DNA from: Hoeflea algicola
Lineage (GTDB): Bacteria > Pseudomonadota > Alphaproteobacteria > Rhizobiales > Rhizobiaceae
Direction of reading: 5' to 3'
Assembly (NCBI RefSeq): GCF_026619415.1
Contig: NZ_JAOVZR010000001.1
Location: 248,001-312,000, forward strand
DNA length: 64,000 nucleotides
Part shown: positions 27,073-36,607 of the stretch, piece after piece
How the letters are laid out: the number at the start of each line of letters is the position of its first letter
How positions within the stretch are numbered: the stretch's first letter is position 1
Made by a program: the position numbers and the translations under genes
Notes under the pieces: model-generated
Seen by the model: only the letters and a program-made list of their open reading frames with translations
What the model was told of the DNA's origin: nothing
The model's database searches: none

Positions 27073-28259
27073 GCTGATTGCCCGTCATGACTGCCGCCGC
27101 GCCAGCGCGCCCAGCGGGCGTTGAAAGCTTCAAGCAGCCGGTCGTTGAGCCGCGCCCAGGCTTTCGGAATGGTCAGCGATTTGCCGGTTAGTGCAAAAAA
27201 GCCGAATATGACTATGAGGCCCAGCGGAACGGCATAGGACAGGATCTCCAGGATCACGTTGGTGCCGGCCTCGTCGCCGCTGTAAAAACCGAACCCGCGG
27301 GCGGCGAGGGTAATGCCGGCAACAATTGCGCCATTCTGAAATTGCTCATGGCGGTTGGATCGTGCCTTGCCTAGGAAAGTGAACGAGACCAGGCCGAACG
27401 CCAGCGGATACATCCAACTGGCAAATCGCTGGACGATCTCCTCTTTGAAGACAAACGGTACTGCCTTGAAATAGAAATCATCCTCGGATGGGTTGAACAA
27501 ATAGGAAGTCGGTTGCTCCTTTGGCCTGCGCGCGGCCGTGCTGCCGGCAGGCACAAAGGCGGCCATGTCGAGCGCGTAGGAAGTGAAGGTGACAATCGAA
27601 ATACGGTCGTTGGTAAGGTCGCGCTGCTGCAACTCGCCGTCCACCAGGAACAGGATGTCGGTGTCACCGTTTGATTTGATGACCCCGCTCTTGGCGTAGT
27701 AGATTGCCTCTGTGCCTTTGGTTCGCGTGTCGGAAAGAAAGATCCCGCCCAATACGCCGCCGGGCAGCTTTTCATTGACCTGCACATAAAGCCCGTCTTC
27801 GAGCCGCATGAAGGTACCCGAGCGCACCGCCACCGAGAACAGATCCGATTGCGCTTGCGCCAGCACGTCATAAAGTTTGCGGTTTGACCACGGCTCGACG
27901 AAATTTGCCACCAGCAGCACCATGATCGAAACCGCCACCGAGAGCGCCAGAACCGGTTTCAACACCGTCACCGGTCGCACCCCGGCCGCTTCGATGACAA
28001 CCAGTTCGCTGTCGGAATTCATGCCCGAGAGCACCTGGCCGACGCCGATTAGAAGGGCAAACGGCGCGACGATGGAAATCACCGATGGTATGATCGTGGC
28101 AGCCAGCATCATGAACGCACCGAACGCCTGTCCGGTCGTGGTCAACACATCGACGCGGATCAGCACCTGTGTGGTCATCACCAAGAGCGTTGCCGCAGTC
28201 AGTGACCAGAAGGTCAAGGACGCCATGCGCCGCAATATGTAACGTTCGATTTGCTTCAT
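27069..28259 (-). CDS. lptF: LPS export permease LptF
   Basis: 396-aa partner of LptG. Seen: IERYILRRM, membrane segments near residues 15-35, 50-75 and 95-120, the cytoplasmic coupling helix SDSELVVIEAAGVRPV, a periplasmic domain, and three C-terminal segments. The ATG at 28259 has GGAAAGG upstream. First gene of the lptF-lptG-lptD-surA-pdxA-rsmA run, divergent from pepA across about 260 bases that must hold both promoters; no clear hexamer pair stands out there. Confidence 0.93.
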   Translation of the reverse strand: MKQIERYILRRMASLTFWSLTAATLLVMTTQVLIRVDVLTTTGQAFGAFMMLAATIIPSVISIVAPFALLIGVGQVLSGMNSDSELVVIEAAGVRPVTVLKPVLALSVAVSIMVLLVANFVEPWSNRKLYDVLAQAQSDLFSVAVRSGTFMRLEDGLYVQVNEKLPGGVLGGIFLSDTRTKGTEAIYYAKSGVIKSNGDTDILFLVDGELQQRDLTNDRISIVTFTSYALDMAAFVPAGSTAARRPKEQPTSYLFNPSEDDFYFKAVPFVFKEEIVQRFASWMYPLAFGLVSFTFLGKARSNRHEQFQNGAIVAGITLAARGFGFYSGDEAGTNVILEILSYAVPLGLIVIFGFFALTGKSLTIPKAWARLNDRLLEAFNARWARWRGGSHDGQSA

Positions 28260-28518
28260 TGTGCCTTTCCGGAGCGGTATGAACCGCGCGGACACGGAAA
28301 TGAACGGATCGGATTAGACGACCTATGCATCAGTCCTATAAAACCGCAAAATGGATAATCTACGGCAAACAAAGACGGTTAACCGTTTCTTGCAGCGCTG
28401 TGTCGCAAATGCAATGCTGCGCGCGCACCCGCATCGGACCGATCGCTCTTGCCTTCTGGCATGAAAACGCCAAGATCGCGGCCCAAACCAAATCACTTGA
28501 AAATTCATTGGAGTCGTC

Positions 28519-30006
28519 ATGTCGCTGAGTCTCGAAGTCAGTTTTTCCAAATCCGTGAAAGTAGCAGGCGGCCTGGCCGTTGCCGTCGGTTCTGTCGCCG
28601 ATCCGGTTGCCGCCGCCGCGCGCTCGATGGATCCGGCAGGCCAGCTCGACAAGGCCGTCAAGGTGACGGGTTTTACTGGAAAGACATTTACGACCGTCGA
28701 CATTCTTGCCCCCGCTGGTTCCGACGCGGACCGGGTCGCGCTGGTGGGCGCGGGCGAGCCAGAAAAGCTGACCGCGCATGACTGGATGCGGGTAGGCGGG
28801 AAGATTTTCACACTGATCCGCAAGGTCGACAAGGTGGCCGTTCTGCTGGGCGAGGGGGAAGCCATCTCGGCCGAAGCCGCCGCCGACATGGCGCTCGGCC
28901 TCATGATGCGTGCCTACGCCTTCGACACCTACAAGACCAAGAAGCCTGACGAAGAAAACACCCGCGACCGCAAGGTCAAGGTGGTATTCCAGCACGACGA
29001 TACGGCCGCCTGCAAGAAAGCCTTCGTCAGCCGCCAGGCGGTCGCCGATGGGGTGATGCTGGCGCGCAATCTGGTCAATGAGCCCGCCAATGTGCTGGGC
29101 CCGGTCGAGTTTGCGGCCCGCGCGAAGGAGCTCGAAGCGCTCGGTGTGGAAGTCGAGATCCTGACCGAGAAAGAAATGAAAAAGCTCAAGATGGAAGCGC
29201 TGCTCGGGGTTTCGCTGGGCTCGCCGCGACCGCCGCGTCTGGCCATCATGCGCTGGCAGGGCGGCAAGGCCAAGGATCAGCCCGTAGCCTTTGTCGGCAA
29301 GGGTGTGGTGTTTGATACCGGCGGCATTTCCATCAAGCCGTCCGCCGGCATGGAGGACATGAAGGGTGACATGGGCGGGGCTGCCGCGGTTACCGGACTG
29401 ATGCACACGCTGGCCGCACGCAAGGCCAAGGTCAACGCCATTGGCATCATCGGACTTGTTGAAAACATGCCCGACGGTGCTGCTCAGCGTCCCGGTGACA
29501 TCGTCCGTTCGATGTCCGGTCAAACCATCGAGATCATCAATACCGACGCCGAAGGCCGTCTGGTGCTGTGCGACGCGCTGACTTATTGTCAGGAACGTTT
29601 CAAGCCGGCAATCATGATCAACCTGGCGACCCTGACTGGCGCCGTCCTGGTGGCTCTGGGGCAGCATCATGCTGGCCTGTTCTCCAATGATGATGATCTC
29701 TCTGCGGCATTGACCAAGGCTGGCGAGGTGACCGAGGAGCGGGTCTGGCGGATGCCGCTTGGTGACAAGTATGACAAGATGATCGATTCCAAGTTCGCCG
29801 ACATGAAGAACACCGGTGGCCGCCACGCCGGGTCGATCACCGCCGCCCAGTTCCTCAAACGCTTTGTCAAGGACACGCCTTGGGCGCATCTCGATATCGC
29901 CGGCACGGCGATGGGGTCGCCCGCCACCGACATTAACCAGTCATGGGCCTCGGGCTTTGGTGTGCGGCTGCTCGATGAACTGGTGCGCGCCAACTACGAA
30001 AACTGA
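28519..30006 (+). CDS. pepA: Leucyl aminopeptidase PepA
   Basis: 495-aa M17 metallo-aminopeptidase releasing N-terminal residues from peptides; family members can also bind DNA. The two-metal site is visible: [17 protein letters not shown] with metal and catalytic Lys, [12 protein letters not shown], and [15 protein letters not shown]-terminal macrodomain-like region covers about residues 1-165. GGAG precedes the ATG by 5-6 nt. Followed by holC 14 bases downstream. Confidence 0.95.
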   Translation: MSLSLEVSFSKSVKVAGGLAVAVGSVADPVAAAARSMDPAGQLDKAVKVTGFTGKTFTTVDILAPAGSDADRVALVGAGEPEKLTAHDWMRVGGKIFTLIRKVDKVAVLLGEGEAISAEAAADMALGLMMRAYAFDTYKTKKPDEENTRDRKVKVVFQHDDTAACKKAFVSRQAVADGVMLARNLVNEPANVLGPVEFAARAKELEALGVEVEILTEKEMKKLKMEALLGVSLGSPRPPRLAIMRWQGGKAKDQPVAFVGKGVVFDTGGISIKPSAGMEDMKGDMGGAAAVTGLMHTLAARKAKVNAIGIIGLVENMPDGAAQRPGDIVRSMSGQTIEIINTDAEGRLVLCDALTYCQERFKPAIMINLATLTGAVLVALGQHHAGLFSNDDDLSAALTKAGEVTEERVWRMPLGDKYDKMIDSKFADMKNTGGRHAGSITAAQFLKRFVKDTPWAHLDIAGTAMGSPATDINQSWASGFGVRLLDELVRANYEN

Positions 30007-30020
30007 AGGGACCTGCCAGC

Positions 30021-30470
30021 GTGGCCGAGGTGCTGTTTTACCATCTGACCGAATCGCGGCTCGAAGATGCGCTGCCGCCACTGCTTGAGAAAAGTCTCGA
30101 GCGTGGCTGGCGCGTCTCCGTGCATCTGGGCAGCGAGGAGCGCCGCGCAGCGCTTGACGCCCATTTGTGGACCTTCCGGGAAGACAGTTTTCTGCCCCAT
30201 GGCGGCGACCAGGCACCGCATGCCGATCGTCAGCCGGTGTTGCTGACACTTGGTGCCGAGGCGGCGAATTCAGCGACCGTGCGGTTTGTCGTTGATGGCG
30301 CGGAAATCCCCACGCTCGACGACGTCGAGCGGCTGGTGATGATGTTTGATGGCCATGACCAGAGCCAGCTCGAGGCCGCGCGCGGCCAATGGCGCAGCCT
30401 CAAAACAGCCGGTCATACGCTGACCTACTGGCAGCAGACCGAGGATCGGCGCTGGGAGAAAAAGGCGTAA
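30021..30470 (+). CDS. holC: DNA polymerase III subunit chi HolC
   Basis: 149-aa clamp-loader accessory subunit that links the polymerase III holoenzyme to single-stranded DNA-binding protein. Seen: VLFYHLTESRLEDALPPLL, CWRVSVHLGSEE-like strand (RVSVHLGSEERRAALD), LWTFREDSFLPHG, and the C-terminal VMMFDGHDQSQLEAARGQW. GTG start at 30021 with AAGGGA about 9 nt upstream. pepA-holC pairing is widespread in alphaproteobacteria. Confidence 0.92.
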   Translation: MAEVLFYHLTESRLEDALPPLLEKSLERGWRVSVHLGSEERRAALDAHLWTFREDSFLPHGGDQAPHADRQPVLLTLGAEAANSATVRFVVDGAEIPTLDDVERLVMMFDGHDQSQLEAARGQWRSLKTAGHTLTYWQQTEDRRWEKKA

Positions 30471-30511
30471 CAGAACTCAATCCGCGTGACCTTTGCCGCA
30501 CGAGGCTGCCG

Positions 30512-31726
30512 CTATTGATGGCGCAGCGCCTCGATTGGGTCCATTCGCGCGGCCCGGCGGGCGGGGAAATAGCCAAACACAATCCCCACCAACGCTGAAA
30601 ACACGAAGGCCGCCAGCACAATGCTTGCCGACGGGGCAAAGGGCACCGATAACATGCGCGCCCCCAGCAGCCCCAGGGCCAGTCCCAGCATAATGCCGAT
30701 CAATCCACCGATCAGCGACAACACCGTGGCTTCGACCAGGAACTGCAGCAGCACCTGCCGCTCGGTCGCGCCGACGGCCAAGCGGATGCCGATTTCCCGG
30801 GTGCGCTCGGTGACCGAGACCAGCATGATGTTCATGATACCGATACCGCCGACCAGCAGGCTCACGGCGGCAACAGCGGAGAGCAGGCCGGTCAGCACGC
30901 TGGTGATGCCGGTCAGCATCGAGCTGATCTGTTTCATGTCAAAGACATTGAAGTCATCTTCCTCGAAGGGGCCGATCCGCCGGCGCTCGCGCATCAGGCT
31001 TTCGATGTCGGCCTTGGCCTTGTCGGTGGATATGCCGTCCCTGATCGAGGCGTAGATCATCGACACATCCTGGTTTCCGGATACACGCCGCTGGAAGGCC
31101 CGGATCGGAATCAGCACAATGTCATCCTGATCGGTACCGAAGCTGGAAGCGCCCTTGACCTCAAGCGTGCCAATGACCCGGCAGGAGATCTGCTTGAGCC
31201 GGATGTTGGCGCCGAGCGGATCGCCATTTCCGAACAGTTTTTGCCGCACGGTATCGCCCAGGATACAGGCCGAGGAACCGGTTCGCAGTTCGCTCTCGTA
31301 AAATGAACGCCCGCTTGCAAGCCCCCAATCGCGGGCTGTGAGAAAGCGGTTGTCGGTGCCGGTCACGGTGGTCGAGTAGTTCACATTGCCAAAAATCGTT
31401 GTCATCGACCGCGAATTGCTGGGTGTGGCAACCGCAACACTTGCGATCTGCTGCTCGATGGCCTCGACGTCCTTCAGCGTCAAGCTTGCAGCAGAGCCAC
31501 CGACGCCCGAACCCGGACCTTGCGATGGCTGCCCGGGACGGATCATCAGCAAATTGGTGCCGAGCGTCGATACATCGGCCTGCACCTGCTCGGTGGAGCC
31601 CTGTCCGACAGTAACCATGGCAATGACCGCGGCGACGCCGATGACGATCCCCAAGACCGTCAGGAAGGACCGGAATGCGTTTCTCAAGATGGCCTGCAAG
31701 GCCAGCCGCACTGCTTCATAGAGCAT
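30512..31726 (-). CDS. MacB-like ABC transporter permease
   Basis: 404 aa. One N-terminal membrane segment (SFLTVLGIVIGVAAVIAMV), a periplasmic MacB core domain of about 220 residues, then three C-terminal segments with the FtsX motif ERTREIGIRLAVGATERQ. This is the permease half of MacB without the fused ATPase, which is the separate gene upstream. Member of a three-gene efflux operon (adaptor, ATPase, permease) with overlapping ends. Substrate unknown; MacB relatives export peptides, macrolides or siderophores. Confidence 0.9.
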   Translation of the reverse strand: MLYEAVRLALQAILRNAFRSFLTVLGIVIGVAAVIAMVTVGQGSTEQVQADVSTLGTNLLMIRPGQPSQGPGSGVGGSAASLTLKDVEAIEQQIASVAVATPSNSRSMTTIFGNVNYSTTVTGTDNRFLTARDWGLASGRSFYESELRTGSSACILGDTVRQKLFGNGDPLGANIRLKQISCRVIGTLEVKGASSFGTDQDDIVLIPIRAFQRRVSGNQDVSMIYASIRDGISTDKAKADIESLMRERRRIGPFEEDDFNVFDMKQISSMLTGITSVLTGLLSAVAAVSLLVGGIGIMNIMLVSVTERTREIGIRLAVGATERQVLLQFLVEATVLSLIGGLIGIMLGLALGLLGARMLSVPFAPSASIVLAAFVFSALVGIVFGYFPARRAARMDPIEALRHQ

Positions 31727-32465
31727 CGGTCGTAACCTTCTCGTTGCGCGTGTCCGATTCGATCAGGCCATCGACAAAATGAACCAGCCGGTCGGCATAT
31801 TCGGCCATGTCGGGCTCATGAGTGACCATCAGGATGGTGATGCCATCGGTTCGGTTGAGGTCGGTCAGCAAATCCATGATTTCGCGGCTGCGGGCGGTAT
31901 CCAGATTTCCCGTGGGCTCGTCGGCCAGGATCACGTCCGGGTTGGTAACGATGGCGCGAGCGATCGCCACGCGCTGTTGCTGCCCGCCCGAAAGCTGGGA
32001 GGGGTCATGGTCCTCGCGGCCCTTCAGTCCGACCTTGGCAAGCGCCTCGCGCGCCAATTGACGCCGCTTGGTTCCGGCCATGCCCTGGTAAATCAGCGGC
32101 AGTTCAACATTGTCGAGCGCCGATGTGCGGGCGAGAAGATTGTAGCCCTGGAACACGAAGCCCAGGAAATTGCGGCGCAACAGCGCCAACTGGTCGCGCC
32201 CCAGATTGTCAACCTCGGCGCCGCCAAACAGGTATGTGCCGCTCGTCGGCTTGTCTAGAAATCCCATTATGTTCATGGCGGTCGACTTACCCGAACCGCT
32301 GGGGCCCATGATGGCGACGAATTCGCCGCCATGAATATCCATGTCGATGCCTCGCAAGGCCCGGACTTCCGCATCCCCGGTTCCGTAGATCTTGGTGATC
32401 CCCTGCAGCCGGATCAGCGGCATATCTGCGGATGCTTCGGTTGCTGGGGGCCGGGCGACCGTCAT
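31716..32465 (-). CDS. MacB/LolD-type ABC transporter ATPase
   Basis: 249 aa with Walker [19 protein letters not shown]-loop [22 protein letters not shown], signature [15 protein letters not shown] and Walker [12 protein letters not shown]. This is the MacB/LolD/FtsE subgroup. Its ATG overlaps the adaptor stop by 4 bp (ATGA) and its end overlaps the permease start, so the three genes are one operon. Confidence 0.92.
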   Translation of the reverse strand: MTVARPPATEASADMPLIRLQGITKIYGTGDAEVRALRGIDMDIHGGEFVAIMGPSGSGKSTAMNIMGFLDKPTSGTYLFGGAEVDNLGRDQLALLRRNFLGFVFQGYNLLARTSALDNVELPLIYQGMAGTKRRQLAREALAKVGLKGREDHDPSQLSGGQQQRVAIARAIVTNPDVILADEPTGNLDTARSREIMDLLTDLNRTDGITILMVTHEPDMAEYADRLVHFVDGLIESDTRNEKVTTDAL

Positions 32466-33715
32466 TCGGTAGTCTGATCGGTAATCACCAGATCGCCCTC
32501 GTTCAGCTCTCCCTCGCGAACTTCGGTTTTGGACCCGTCCGTTTCACCCGGCAGGATATCGATGGCTGTGGCTTGTTCATCCTTCAGGATCCAGATCTGG
32601 CGACGCCCGTCGGTATCCGTTTTCGGTGTTGCGGCAGGCGGGCGGGGTGCATTCTTGAACAGCATGCCCAGCAACCCTGTGCCGCCAGTTTCCGCCGCTT
32701 CCACAGGTGGGGCAAACCGCAGCGCCGCGTTGGGGATTGCCAGCGTATCCTTGATTTCGGCAACCGTGATGTCGGCAGTTGCGGTCATACCGGGACGCAG
32801 CAGCATGTCGGAATTGTCGATCGACAGGATTGCTTCGTAGGTGACCACGCCATCGACGGTTTTGGGCGCGAATCTCAATTCGGAAATGGCAGCGGGGAAG
32901 CTGCGGCCCTGGTAGGCCTCGACCGTAAACATCGCCTTGTCACCAACCTTGACCTTGCCGATGTCCGCCTCGTCGATATCTACCTGCAACTGCATGCTCG
33001 TCAGATCGGCCGCCAGCGTGAACAGCACCGGTGCTTGCAGCGACGAGGCAACGATCTGTCCGACCTCGACATTACGGTCGAGCACGACGCCATCAATGGA
33101 AGAGCAGATACAGGCCTTCTCGAGATTGGCCTGGTTGATTTTCAGATTGGCCTCGGCCACGCGAATGTCGGCTTCCGCACTCTTCAAAGCGGCTTTGGCA
33201 CGATCATAGGCGGCTTTCGCTTTCAGCATCCCCTCCAGCGTGGTGACGTTCTTTTGCTCAAGCAGCACCGCGCGGTCATAGTTGTCTTTTGTTTCATTTA
33301 GCGTCGCGGTGGCTTCGGCCAGGCGGGCCTGGGTGGCCGTTAACGAGGCCTGGCTGAGTTCGACATTGGCTTCAAGCTTGTCGGTATCGAGACGCGCCAG
33401 GATTTGGCCTTTGGTGACCAGATCATTGAAGTCGGCCTCCACCGAGCGAACGGTACCGGACAATTCGCTGGAGATTTCAACTTGGTTGGTGGGTTCCACC
33501 GTGCCGGTTGCCGTTACCTGGACGATGATATCGGTCCGGTCGACGGCCTCGGTCACATAGACCGGCAGGCTCTGTTTTGAGGTGGCGTTCCACCAGTACC
33601 AGGCCCCGATGGCTGCGATCAGCAGCACTAGACCCCAGATCAGCCTGCGCCGAAGCGGTGATCCCTTGTCCGCGGTTTTGACGATTGCTTCGATTTCGGA
33701 TTTGGAAGGAGGCAT
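32462..33715 (-). CDS. Periplasmic efflux adaptor (MacA/HlyD family)
   Basis: 417-aa membrane-fusion protein. N-terminal anchor (RRLIWGLVLLIAAIGAWYWW), a first barrel-lipoyl strand VTATGTVEPTNQVEISSELSG, a long alpha-helical hairpin (about residues 100-190), the second lipoyl half ICSSIDGVVLDRNVEVGQ, a beta-barrel and a membrane-proximal domain. The ATG at 33715 is preferred over a TTG at 33721; AGGAC lies 7 nt upstream. First gene of the MacAB-like operon. No outer-membrane TolC gene is adjacent. Confidence 0.9.
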   Translation of the reverse strand: MPPSKSEIEAIVKTADKGSPLRRRLIWGLVLLIAAIGAWYWWNATSKQSLPVYVTEAVDRTDIIVQVTATGTVEPTNQVEISSELSGTVRSVEADFNDLVTKGQILARLDTDKLEANVELSQASLTATQARLAEATATLNETKDNYDRAVLLEQKNVTTLEGMLKAKAAYDRAKAALKSAEADIRVAEANLKINQANLEKACICSSIDGVVLDRNVEVGQIVASSLQAPVLFTLAADLTSMQLQVDIDEADIGKVKVGDKAMFTVEAYQGRSFPAAISELRFAPKTVDGVVTYEAILSIDNSDMLLRPGMTATADITVAEIKDTLAIPNAALRFAPPVEAAETGGTGLLGMLFKNAPRPPAATPKTDTDGRRQIWILKDEQATAIDILPGETDGSKTEVREGELNEGDLVITDQTTE

Positions 33716-33962
33716 CTGCAAGTCCTATCGTTTGGACCTTGCTAGCACGGCAATGGCGAGTATTGCTTGATGTGCGTCAAGCTACGCCGTGGCGGTAGGG
33801 TCTTGTGTGGCGGCAATGGCGAAATCAATCGATGCTTGCACCCATGCGGGCAGGGCAGCTGATGGCTGCCTATCGGAAATCAGGCGTCCGGCGAATATCC
33901 GGCCCGGGTACCGGGGCCGCCGTTTTGACGGCAATCAGTCACGAATCCGCGTGGCGGCAGAT

Positions 33963-35843
33963 TTATTCTGCCGCGTCGGGATCATCCACCTGGCTGGTCA
34001 GTTCCAGCCAGTCGGCTTCCGCCTTGGTCAGTTCGGCCTGCCGTTCAGCACGCTTCTTGGACAGTTGCGGCACCTTGTAGGCGGCCTTGGTGTGCAGGTC
34101 AGGGTCGGCAAGCTCGGTGTCGATCGCCTGAATCTGTTTGCCAAGCCGTTCCACCAAGGCCTCGATATCCTTAATTTTTTTGTGGATCGGGGCACCCGCG
34201 GCGGGGCGTTCGGCAGCTTCCCGCCGCTTTTCCGCCTTGGACTGGCCGCCACCGCCGCCGGACTTGGAACTCTGTTTGCCGCTGCCGACCACTTCCTGGC
34301 GATAGTCCTCGAGGTCACCGTCAAATGGCGACACCGTGCCGTCCTTGACGATCCACAGCCGGTCGACCGTGGCTTCGATCAGATGCCGGTCATGGGAAAT
34401 CAGAATGACTGCGCCAGGGAAATCATTGAGCGCGCGGATCAACGCTGCGCGGCTGTCGATATCCAGATGGTTGGTCGGCTCATCGAGGATCATCAGGTTG
34501 GGCGCGTGGAATGCCGACAGCCCCATCAGCAGCCGCGCTTTCTCGCCACCCGACAGATCCTTGGCCGGGGTGTTCATCTTGTCCTGTTTCAGCCCCATCT
34601 GCGCCACCCGGGCGCGGACGCGGGCTTCCTGCGCATCCGGCATCAAGGCGCGCACATGCGCCACGGCGGATTCTTCCGGGATCAGATCGTCCATCTGGTG
34701 TTGGGCAAAAAATCCGGTTTTGAGCTGTGGCGCAGTGCGGATCAGCCCGGCTTCGGCCTGCAGCCGGCCGGCGATAAATTTGGCGAAGGTGGATTTGCCG
34801 TTACCGTTCGAGCCCAGCAGCGCGATGCGGTCATCGGCGTCGATCCTGAGGTCGAGCCGGGTCAGGATCGGTGCGCCCGGCGTGTAGCCGACCGACCCGT
34901 CTTCGATAGCGATGATCGGCGAGGCAACGCCACGGTCCGGCCTCGGAAACGAGAAGCCGCTGACATTGTTTTCGATCACCGCGTCCACGGTGCCCATTTT
35001 TTCCAACGCCTTGATGCGTGACTGTGCCTGGCGGGCCTTCGACGCCTTGGCGCGGAAGCGTTCGACGAACTCTTCCATGTGCTTGCGCGCAGCCAGGCTC
35101 TTCTCGCGCGCCTTCATCTGGTGCTCGTCGCGCTCGGCCTTTTGCCGCTCGAACTGGTCGAACCCACCGCGGTAAAATGTCAGTTTCTTCTGGTCGAGAT
35201 GGACAATGGCGTTGGCTGCTGTGTTCAGCAGGTCGCGGTCATGGCTGATGATCAGCACTGTGTGTGGATAGCGGCGGATATATTCCTCCAGCCACAGCGT
35301 GCCTTCAAGGTCGAGATAGTTGGTCGGCTCATCGAGTAGCAGCAGGTCCGGCTCAGAGAACAACACTGACGCCAGTGCCACGCGCATCCGCCAACCACCC
35401 GAAAAGCTTGATGCCGGGCGCTGCTGGGCCTGCTGGTCGAAGCCAAGGCCGGCCAGGATCGAGGCAGCGCGGGCTTCGGCCGAGTGTGCATCGATATCCA
35501 CCAGCCGGGTCTGGATCTCGGCAATACGGTGCGGGTCGGTGGCGGTTTCGGCTTCTTTCATCAGCTTGCTGCGCTCAAGGTCGGCGCGCATCACGATTTC
35601 CACCAGCGCGGTATCTTCCGATGGCGCTTCCTGCGCCACCTGGCCGATCCGGGTGTTCTTCGGAATCGAGGTATGGCCGGTCTCTGTCGCCATCTCGCCG
35701 GTGATGATCTTGAACAGCGTTGATTTGCCTGCGCCATTGGGACCGACAAGTCCGGCCTTGATGCCCGCAGGCAGCGCCAGCGAGGCATTGTCAATCAAAA
35801 GGCGCCCGGCAATGCGTGCGGAAAGGTCTGTAATCGTAAGCAT
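33963..35843 (-). CDS. ABC-F family ribosome-associated ATPase
   Basis: About 626 aa with two fused ABC domains and no membrane segment. First: Walker A GLVGPNGAGKSTLFK, signature FSGGWRMRVALASVL, Walker B LLLLDEPTNYLD. Second: LLGSNGNGKSTFAKFI, LSGGEKARLLMGLSAF, MILDEPTNHLD. The 80-residue linker between them (KAREKSLAARKHMEEFVERF) and a C-terminal coiled coil (KKIKDIEALVERLGKQIQAI) are typical of YheS/Uup-like ABC-F factors that act on the ribosome. The ATG at 35843 begins LTITDLSARIAGR as in homologues. Divergent from vapBC. Confidence 0.9.
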   Translation of the reverse strand: MLTITDLSARIAGRLLIDNASLALPAGIKAGLVGPNGAGKSTLFKIITGEMATETGHTSIPKNTRIGQVAQEAPSEDTALVEIVMRADLERSKLMKEAETATDPHRIAEIQTRLVDIDAHSAEARAASILAGLGFDQQAQQRPASSFSGGWRMRVALASVLFSEPDLLLLDEPTNYLDLEGTLWLEEYIRRYPHTVLIISHDRDLLNTAANAIVHLDQKKLTFYRGGFDQFERQKAERDEHQMKAREKSLAARKHMEEFVERFRAKASKARQAQSRIKALEKMGTVDAVIENNVSGFSFPRPDRGVASPIIAIEDGSVGYTPGAPILTRLDLRIDADDRIALLGSNGNGKSTFAKFIAGRLQAEAGLIRTAPQLKTGFFAQHQMDDLIPEESAVAHVRALMPDAQEARVRARVAQMGLKQDKMNTPAKDLSGGEKARLLMGLSAFHAPNLMILDEPTNHLDIDSRAALIRALNDFPGAVILISHDRHLIEATVDRLWIVKDGTVSPFDGDLEDYRQEVVGSGKQSSKSGGGGGQSKAEKRREAAERPAAGAPIHKKIKDIEALVERLGKQIQAIDTELADPDLHTKAAYKVPQLSKKRAERQAELTKAEADWLELTSQVDDPDAAE

Positions 35844-35891
35844 GGCCGCGCTTCTGGCTGCATTTTGGGTAAATGGCAAGGGGCAAGCGGT

Positions 35892-35919
35892 TTGCAAGCT
35901 GAGTTCTGCAGGTGTATAA
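35892..35919 (+). promoter_or_regulatory. Sigma-70 promoter of vapBC
   Basis: TTGCAA at 35892-35897, a 16-nt spacer and a consensus TATAAT at 35914-35919. The -10 element lies inside the left arm of the vapB operator palindrome, so repressor binding would block RNA polymerase. Confidence 0.65.
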
Positions 35920-35936
35920 TGCCCAAAAATATACAC
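35912..35936. promoter_or_regulatory. VapB operator (GTGTATA/TATACAC palindrome)
   Basis: Perfect 7-bp inverted repeat (35912-35918 and 35930-35936) with an 11-nt centre, ending 13 bases before vapB. Type II antitoxins normally repress their own operon through such a site. Confidence 0.65.
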
Positions 35937-35949
35937 ATCGGAAATTGTC

Positions 35950-36147
35950 ATGCGCACAAATATCGAAATAGACGATGAGTTGGTAGCTGAATTGATGAAA
36001 CTGACGGGCCGGAAAACCAAGCGCCAAGTAGTTGATGATGCCTTGCGCGATCAGTTGCTGCGCAAGCGTGCCGCCCAGGCTATTTTGAAGCTCGAAGGTG
36101 CGATTGAATGGGAAGGTTCAATCGCCACGTTGCGTGGTGAGCAGTGA
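35950..36147 (+). CDS. vapB: Type II antitoxin VapB
   Basis: 65 aa. The N-terminus MRTNIEIDDELVAELMKLTG is the ribbon-helix-helix VapB fold, followed by TKRQVVDDALRDQL and a C-terminal toxin-binding tail (EGAIEWEGSI). It neutralises VapC and, with it, represses transcription at the palindrome just upstream. The stop overlaps the vapC GTG by three bases, so toxin synthesis depends on antitoxin translation. Confidence 0.92.
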   Translation: MRTNIEIDDELVAELMKLTGRKTKRQVVDDALRDQLLRKRAAQAILKLEGAIEWEGSIATLRGEQ

Positions 36148-36560
36148 TCCTCGTCGACACTTCCGTCTGGATCGATTTCTTTTCGGGGCGCAAATCGACA
36201 CATGTTGACCGCCTGAAGGACATTACGGATACCGGCCGGCTGCTGGTCGGTGATCTTATTCTGGTTGAACTGCTACAGGGGCCAAAACATGACGCCGATG
36301 TGAGACGCCTGCAACAGGCCTTTTCTGATCTACCGGTTGAAACACTCTGCGGTCCTCTGATCGCGCCGAAGGCTGCAGCCAATTATCGCAAATTGCGGCT
36401 ATCGGGGATCACGCCGCGCGGGACGGTGGATGTCATTATTGCTACCTGGTGTATCGAAAGCGCAGTGCCGCTTTTGCATAAGGATCGGGATTTTGAAGTG
36501 ATGGAGCGAAAATTGGGATTGCTTTCGGCAATGAGCGCTGATCAGTTCCCGGATCCATGA
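36144..36560 (+). CDS. vapC: Type II toxin VapC (PIN-domain ribonuclease)
   Basis: 138-aa Mg-dependent RNase. The PIN acidic residues are all present: Asp in LVDTSVWIDFF, Glu in LILVELLQGP, Asp in GTVDVIIATWC and Asp in HKDRDFEVM, so the toxin should be active. VapC toxins cut specific tRNAs or rRNA; the target here is not predictable. GTG start inside the vapB stop region. The next gene, a GST, starts 47 bases later and is not obviously part of the unit. Confidence 0.92.
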   Translation: MILVDTSVWIDFFSGRKSTHVDRLKDITDTGRLLVGDLILVELLQGPKHDADVRRLQQAFSDLPVETLCGPLIAPKAAANYRKLRLSGITPRGTVDVIIATWCIESAVPLLHKDRDFEVMERKLGLLSAMSADQFPDP

Positions 36561-36607
36561 TTTCTTCCGGATTTCGATAATCTCACCATTCCCAGAGAGT
36601 ACAATTA

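Noticed and set aside
28360..29889. A 509-codon open frame on the minus strand opposite pepA
   Set aside because: It lies wholly antisense to a clear leucyl aminopeptidase and its translation is low-complexity His/Gln/Arg-rich with no family resemblance; it reflects GC-rich codon bias.
32432..33301. A 289-codon plus-strand frame opposite the efflux adaptor gene
   Set aside because: The minus-strand adaptor has complete lipoyl and hairpin motifs; the plus frame is Cys/His/Gln-rich noise.
33855..33875. GGCAGC/GCTGCC hairpin downstream of the ABC-F gene
   Set aside because: Short stem with no T tail on the minus strand; not enough for a terminator call.
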